From Bacteroidota bacterium (GTDB taxonomy: Bacteria > Bacteroidota > Ignavibacteria > UBA10030): a stretch of 7,519 bases of DNA. Shown here in pieces: positions 5,583 to 7,519 of the stretch. The stretch lies in contig DMMN01000107.1 of NCBI GenBank assembly GCA_003453835.1, positions 8,956-16,474 on the forward strand, written 5' to 3'. Within the stretch, counting starts at the first letter, position 1. Each line of letters begins with the position of its first letter. The notes beneath the pieces are model-generated. The model ran no database searches. It was not told the DNA's origin and worked only from the letters and a program-made list of their open reading frames with translations. Position numbers and translations under genes: made by a program.

Positions 5583-6694
5583 AAATCGTCCTCGTCGGCA
5601 CGGCGTTTCCCTTACGCGGCGGCATCGCACACTACATGGCGTTGCTCTACAAACATCTGTCGCAGAAGCACGACGTGGAGATCGTCACTTTCTCCCGACA
5701 ATATCCGAAGCTCCTCTTCCCGGGCAAGACACAAGAAGAACACGGGGGGGCGGGAAGCACTGTTCCGAGTGAGCAGTTGATCGATTCCATCAATCCGTTG
5801 ACGTGGTACACAGCAGCCAGGGCAATCGCAGCGAAGCAACCTGATCTCCTTATCTTCAAGTACTGGCTCCCATTCTTTGGCCCTTGCTTCGGAACGATCT
5901 CGAGACTCGTGAAGCGGAGAACCGGCGCGAAGGTCTTGTTCATCTGCGACAACATCGTCCCGCATGAGAAGCGGTTCGGCGACGCGGCGTTCACCCGCTA
6001 CGCCTTCCGGTACGTCGACTTTTTCATCGTCCAATCCGGCGCCGTTGAGCGAGACCTCAGGGCCTTCCATCCGCACGCGCGCTACAAACTTGTTCCTCAT
6101 CCGGTGTATGAAATTTTTGGTGAGGCGGTAACAAAGCCGGAGGCACGGGCGAGGTTAGGATTGAAGGACGAAAAGTTGATTCTCTTCTTCGGCTACGTCC
6201 GGCGCTACAAAGGACTGCACGTGTTGCTCGATGCCATGCCACGAATTCTACAGAAGGTGAAGCTGAAGCTCCTGGTGGTCGGCGAGTTTTATGACGACGA
6301 GGGGAAATACAGAAAGCAGATCACGGACGCCGGATTACAGAATGACGTGATCGTGTACTCAAACTATGTTCCGAATGAGGAAGTGGGCGTCTACTTTTCC
6401 GCATCCGACGTCGTCGTGCTTCCGTACCTCTCTGCCACGCAGAGCGGCATCGTGCAGATCGCGTATCAGTTCGACAAGCCGGTGATCGCGACGGATGTGG
6501 GCGGACTCGCGGAAGTGGTCTTGAATGAGAGAACCGGTTTCATTGTTCAACCGAACAAACCGGAGGAGATTGCAGAGGCAGTCGTTCGCTTCTATCGAGA
6601 ACATCGTGAAGAGGAGTGCGTAACGAATGTGCGAGAAGAGAAAAAGAAGTACTCCTGGGAGGAGATGGTGAAGGCAATCGAGGAATTGATTTGA
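5579..6694 (+). CDS. GT4 family glycosyltransferase (GT-B fold)
   Basis: This 371-residue cytosolic or membrane-peripheral enzyme should transfer a sugar from a nucleotide donor to a growing glycan. The N-terminal MKIVLVGTAFPLRGGIAHY (1-19) is typical of the acceptor domain. The C-terminal donor domain shows LFFGYVRRYKG (202-212), LLVVGE, ASDVVVLPY, ATQSGIVQIAY (286-296), KPVIATDVGGLAEVV (300-314) and a final helix with YSWEEM. The start is ATG 5579, which overlaps the previous TGA as ATGA and implies translational coupling. The reading frame is open far upstream (from 5120), but those residues overlap the GT-C gene and are not family-like. The EX7E motif usual in GT4 is not retained: A286 and I294 occupy its two Glu positions. 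A run of seven G (5744-5750) sits at codons 56-58. The sugar is unknown. Confidence 0.9.
   Translation: MKIVLVGTAFPLRGGIAHYMALLYKHLSQKHDVEIVTFSRQYPKLLFPGKTQEEHGGAGSTVPSEQLIDSINPLTWYTAARAIAAKQPDLLIFKYWLPFFGPCFGTISRLVKRRTGAKVLFICDNIVPHEKRFGDAAFTRYAFRYVDFFIVQSGAVERDLRAFHPHARYKLVPHPVYEIFGEAVTKPEARARLGLKDEKLILFFGYVRRYKGLHVLLDAMPRILQKVKLKLLVVGEFYDDEGKYRKQITDAGLQNDVIVYSNYVPNEEVGVYFSASDVVVLPYLSATQSGIVQIAYQFDKPVIATDVGGLAEVVLNERTGFIVQPNKPEEIAEAVVRFYREHREEECVTNVREEKKKYSWEEMVKAIEELI
6680..6684 (+). promoter_or_regulatory. Shine-Dalgarno site selecting TTG 6691
   Basis: GAGGA lies six bases before the TTG at 6691, inside the end of the GT4 gene. The longer frame from GTG 6616 would overlap the GT4 gene by 79 bases, and its first 25 residues are polar with no family character. 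The site therefore supports the shorter product and a coupled TTGA stop/start. Confidence 0.65.
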
Positions 6695-7500
6695 AATACG
6701 ATCCGATCAAGAAATTCGTCGGCAACGTTATTCGCGACAACGTGCTTCTCCGCAAGCTGTTTTACAGGCTGCTGGGGATTCTATTTCTCCGGGAGTGGCA
6801 CGTCAAACGCGAGCTGCGGGCCCTCCTTGGGGAAGGCGCTGAGCCCCGACGAATTTACGACGCAGGCTGCGGCTTCGGCCAATACTCGTACTACTGCGCG
6901 ACGCGTTTTCGCAACGTGATCATTCACGCCATCGATGTCAAAAGAGAGCAGATCGAGGATAGCAGTCGTTTTTTCGAAAAGGCCGGCATTCGCAACGTCC
7001 GGTTCGCCGTTGAAGATCTCACCCAGTCTCTTCACGAAAGCGAGTTTGATCTCGTTCTCTCCGTCGATGTGATGGAACACATCCCGGACGATGTCGGCGT
7101 CTTCCGCAACCTCTACCGCGCTCTCAGGCCGGGCGGCAGGCTTCTCGTGAACACGCCCTCAAACCTCGGCGGCTCAGATGCTCATTCCGCCGGCGACGAG
7201 AGTTTCATCGAAGAACATGCCCGCAACGGATATGGTGTTGACGAGATCCGGGCGAAACTCGTTTCGGCTGGATTTACCGTCGAGCAAATCAAATTCACGT
7301 ATGGCCGCTGGGGCTCCGTCGCCTGGCGTCTCGGCATCAAGTACCCCATGATGATGCTGAACACAACCCGGTTCCTCCTCCTCCTTCTCCCCTTCTACTA
7401 CCTGCTCACCCTTCCATTTACACTTCTCCTTATGTATCTTGACTTCGTATTGACAAACCGGACGGGGGCCGGCCTGATCGTGATCGCGAGGAAGGACTAG
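6691..7500 (+). CDS. Class I SAM-dependent methyltransferase with C-terminal hydrophobic segment
   Basis: From TTG 6691 the product is 269 residues. A basic, amphipathic leader (about 1-45) precedes the SAM domain: IYDAGCGFGQYS (55-66), HAIDVK (79-84) with D82 as the probable ribose-binding acid, VEDL (107-110), FDLVLSVDVMEHIPDD (119-134) and LRPGGRLLVNTPS (145-157). A further region ESFIEEHARNGY (170-181) may belong to the acceptor site. Near the end, a Leu/Phe/Tyr-rich stretch at about 228-255 looks like one long or two short membrane helices, so the enzyme is probably membrane-anchored and may act on a polyprenyl-linked or other lipid substrate. The gene overlaps the GT4 stop by four bases (TTGA), which marks the last three genes as one operon. 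A longer GTG start at 6616 is possible but less likely. The substrate is not known. Confidence 0.85.
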   Translation: MKYDPIKKFVGNVIRDNVLLRKLFYRLLGILFLREWHVKRELRALLGEGAEPRRIYDAGCGFGQYSYYCATRFRNVIIHAIDVKREQIEDSSRFFEKAGIRNVRFAVEDLTQSLHESEFDLVLSVDVMEHIPDDVGVFRNLYRALRPGGRLLVNTPSNLGGSDAHSAGDESFIEEHARNGYGVDEIRAKLVSAGFTVEQIKFTYGRWGSVAWRLGIKYPMMMLNTTRFLLLLLPFYYLLTLPFTLLLMYLDFVLTNRTGAGLIVIARKD

Positions 7501-7519
7501 TGGATTGTCACTTATATTT

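Noticed and set aside
7501..7519. TTGTCA shortly after the last stop, a possible -35 element for a downstream gene
   Set aside because: The window ends before a -10 element could be seen at normal spacing, so nothing can be supported.

Overview
The window holds seven protein-coding genes. One is a partial, leftward-reading housekeeping gene for the 16S rRNA dimethyltransferase RsmA/KsgA. The other six all read rightward and look like part of a surface-glycan or lipid-linked sugar assembly locus. Base composition looks moderately GC-rich by eye. Start codons are mixed (ATG, GTG and TTG) and Shine-Dalgarno motifs appear before only some genes. A GT9 (heptosyltransferase-like) enzyme and a polyprenyl-phosphate sugar pathway point to a Gram-negative-type, probably uncultivated bacterium. 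The combination is reminiscent of the Bacteroidota/Ignavibacteriota/Chlorobi (FCB) group, but that is a weak inference and no marker here settles it.

Layout. Positions 1-611 (minus) hold the N-terminal three quarters of rsmA, cut by the window edge. Its start lies beneath a good sigma70-like promoter in a 115-base divergent intergenic region. On the plus strand follow: a GT2 polyprenyl-phosphate glycosyltransferase with two C-terminal membrane helices (727-1716); a 126-base gap; a GT9 family glycosyltransferase with an unusual N-terminal Cys/His cluster (1843-2931); a zinc-ribbon class I methyltransferase (2958-3845); a 135-base gap; a GT-C (GT39/ArnT-like) integral membrane glycosyltransferase (3981-5582); a GT4 glycosyltransferase overlapping it by 4 bases (5579-6694); and a second class I methyltransferase with a hydrophobic tail, again overlapping by 4 bases (6691-7500). 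The last 19 bases are non-coding as far as can be seen.

How the genes may work together (inference). The GT2 enzyme would load a sugar onto polyprenyl phosphate at the cytoplasmic face. After flipping, the GT-C enzyme would transfer that sugar to an acceptor on the periplasmic face. The GT9 and GT4 enzymes would extend a nucleotide-sugar-dependent core or repeat unit in the cytoplasm. The two methyltransferases would modify sugars or lipid-linked intermediates. No flippase, polymerase, ligase or sugar-nucleotide synthesis gene is inside the window, so the identity of the glycan cannot be deduced. No mobile element, CRISPR array, tRNA or rRNA was seen. I found no clearly new system. The most distinctive items are the Cys-rich GT9 extension, the GT4 active-site deviation, the poly-G tract in the GT4 gene and the near-leaderless rsmA promoter.
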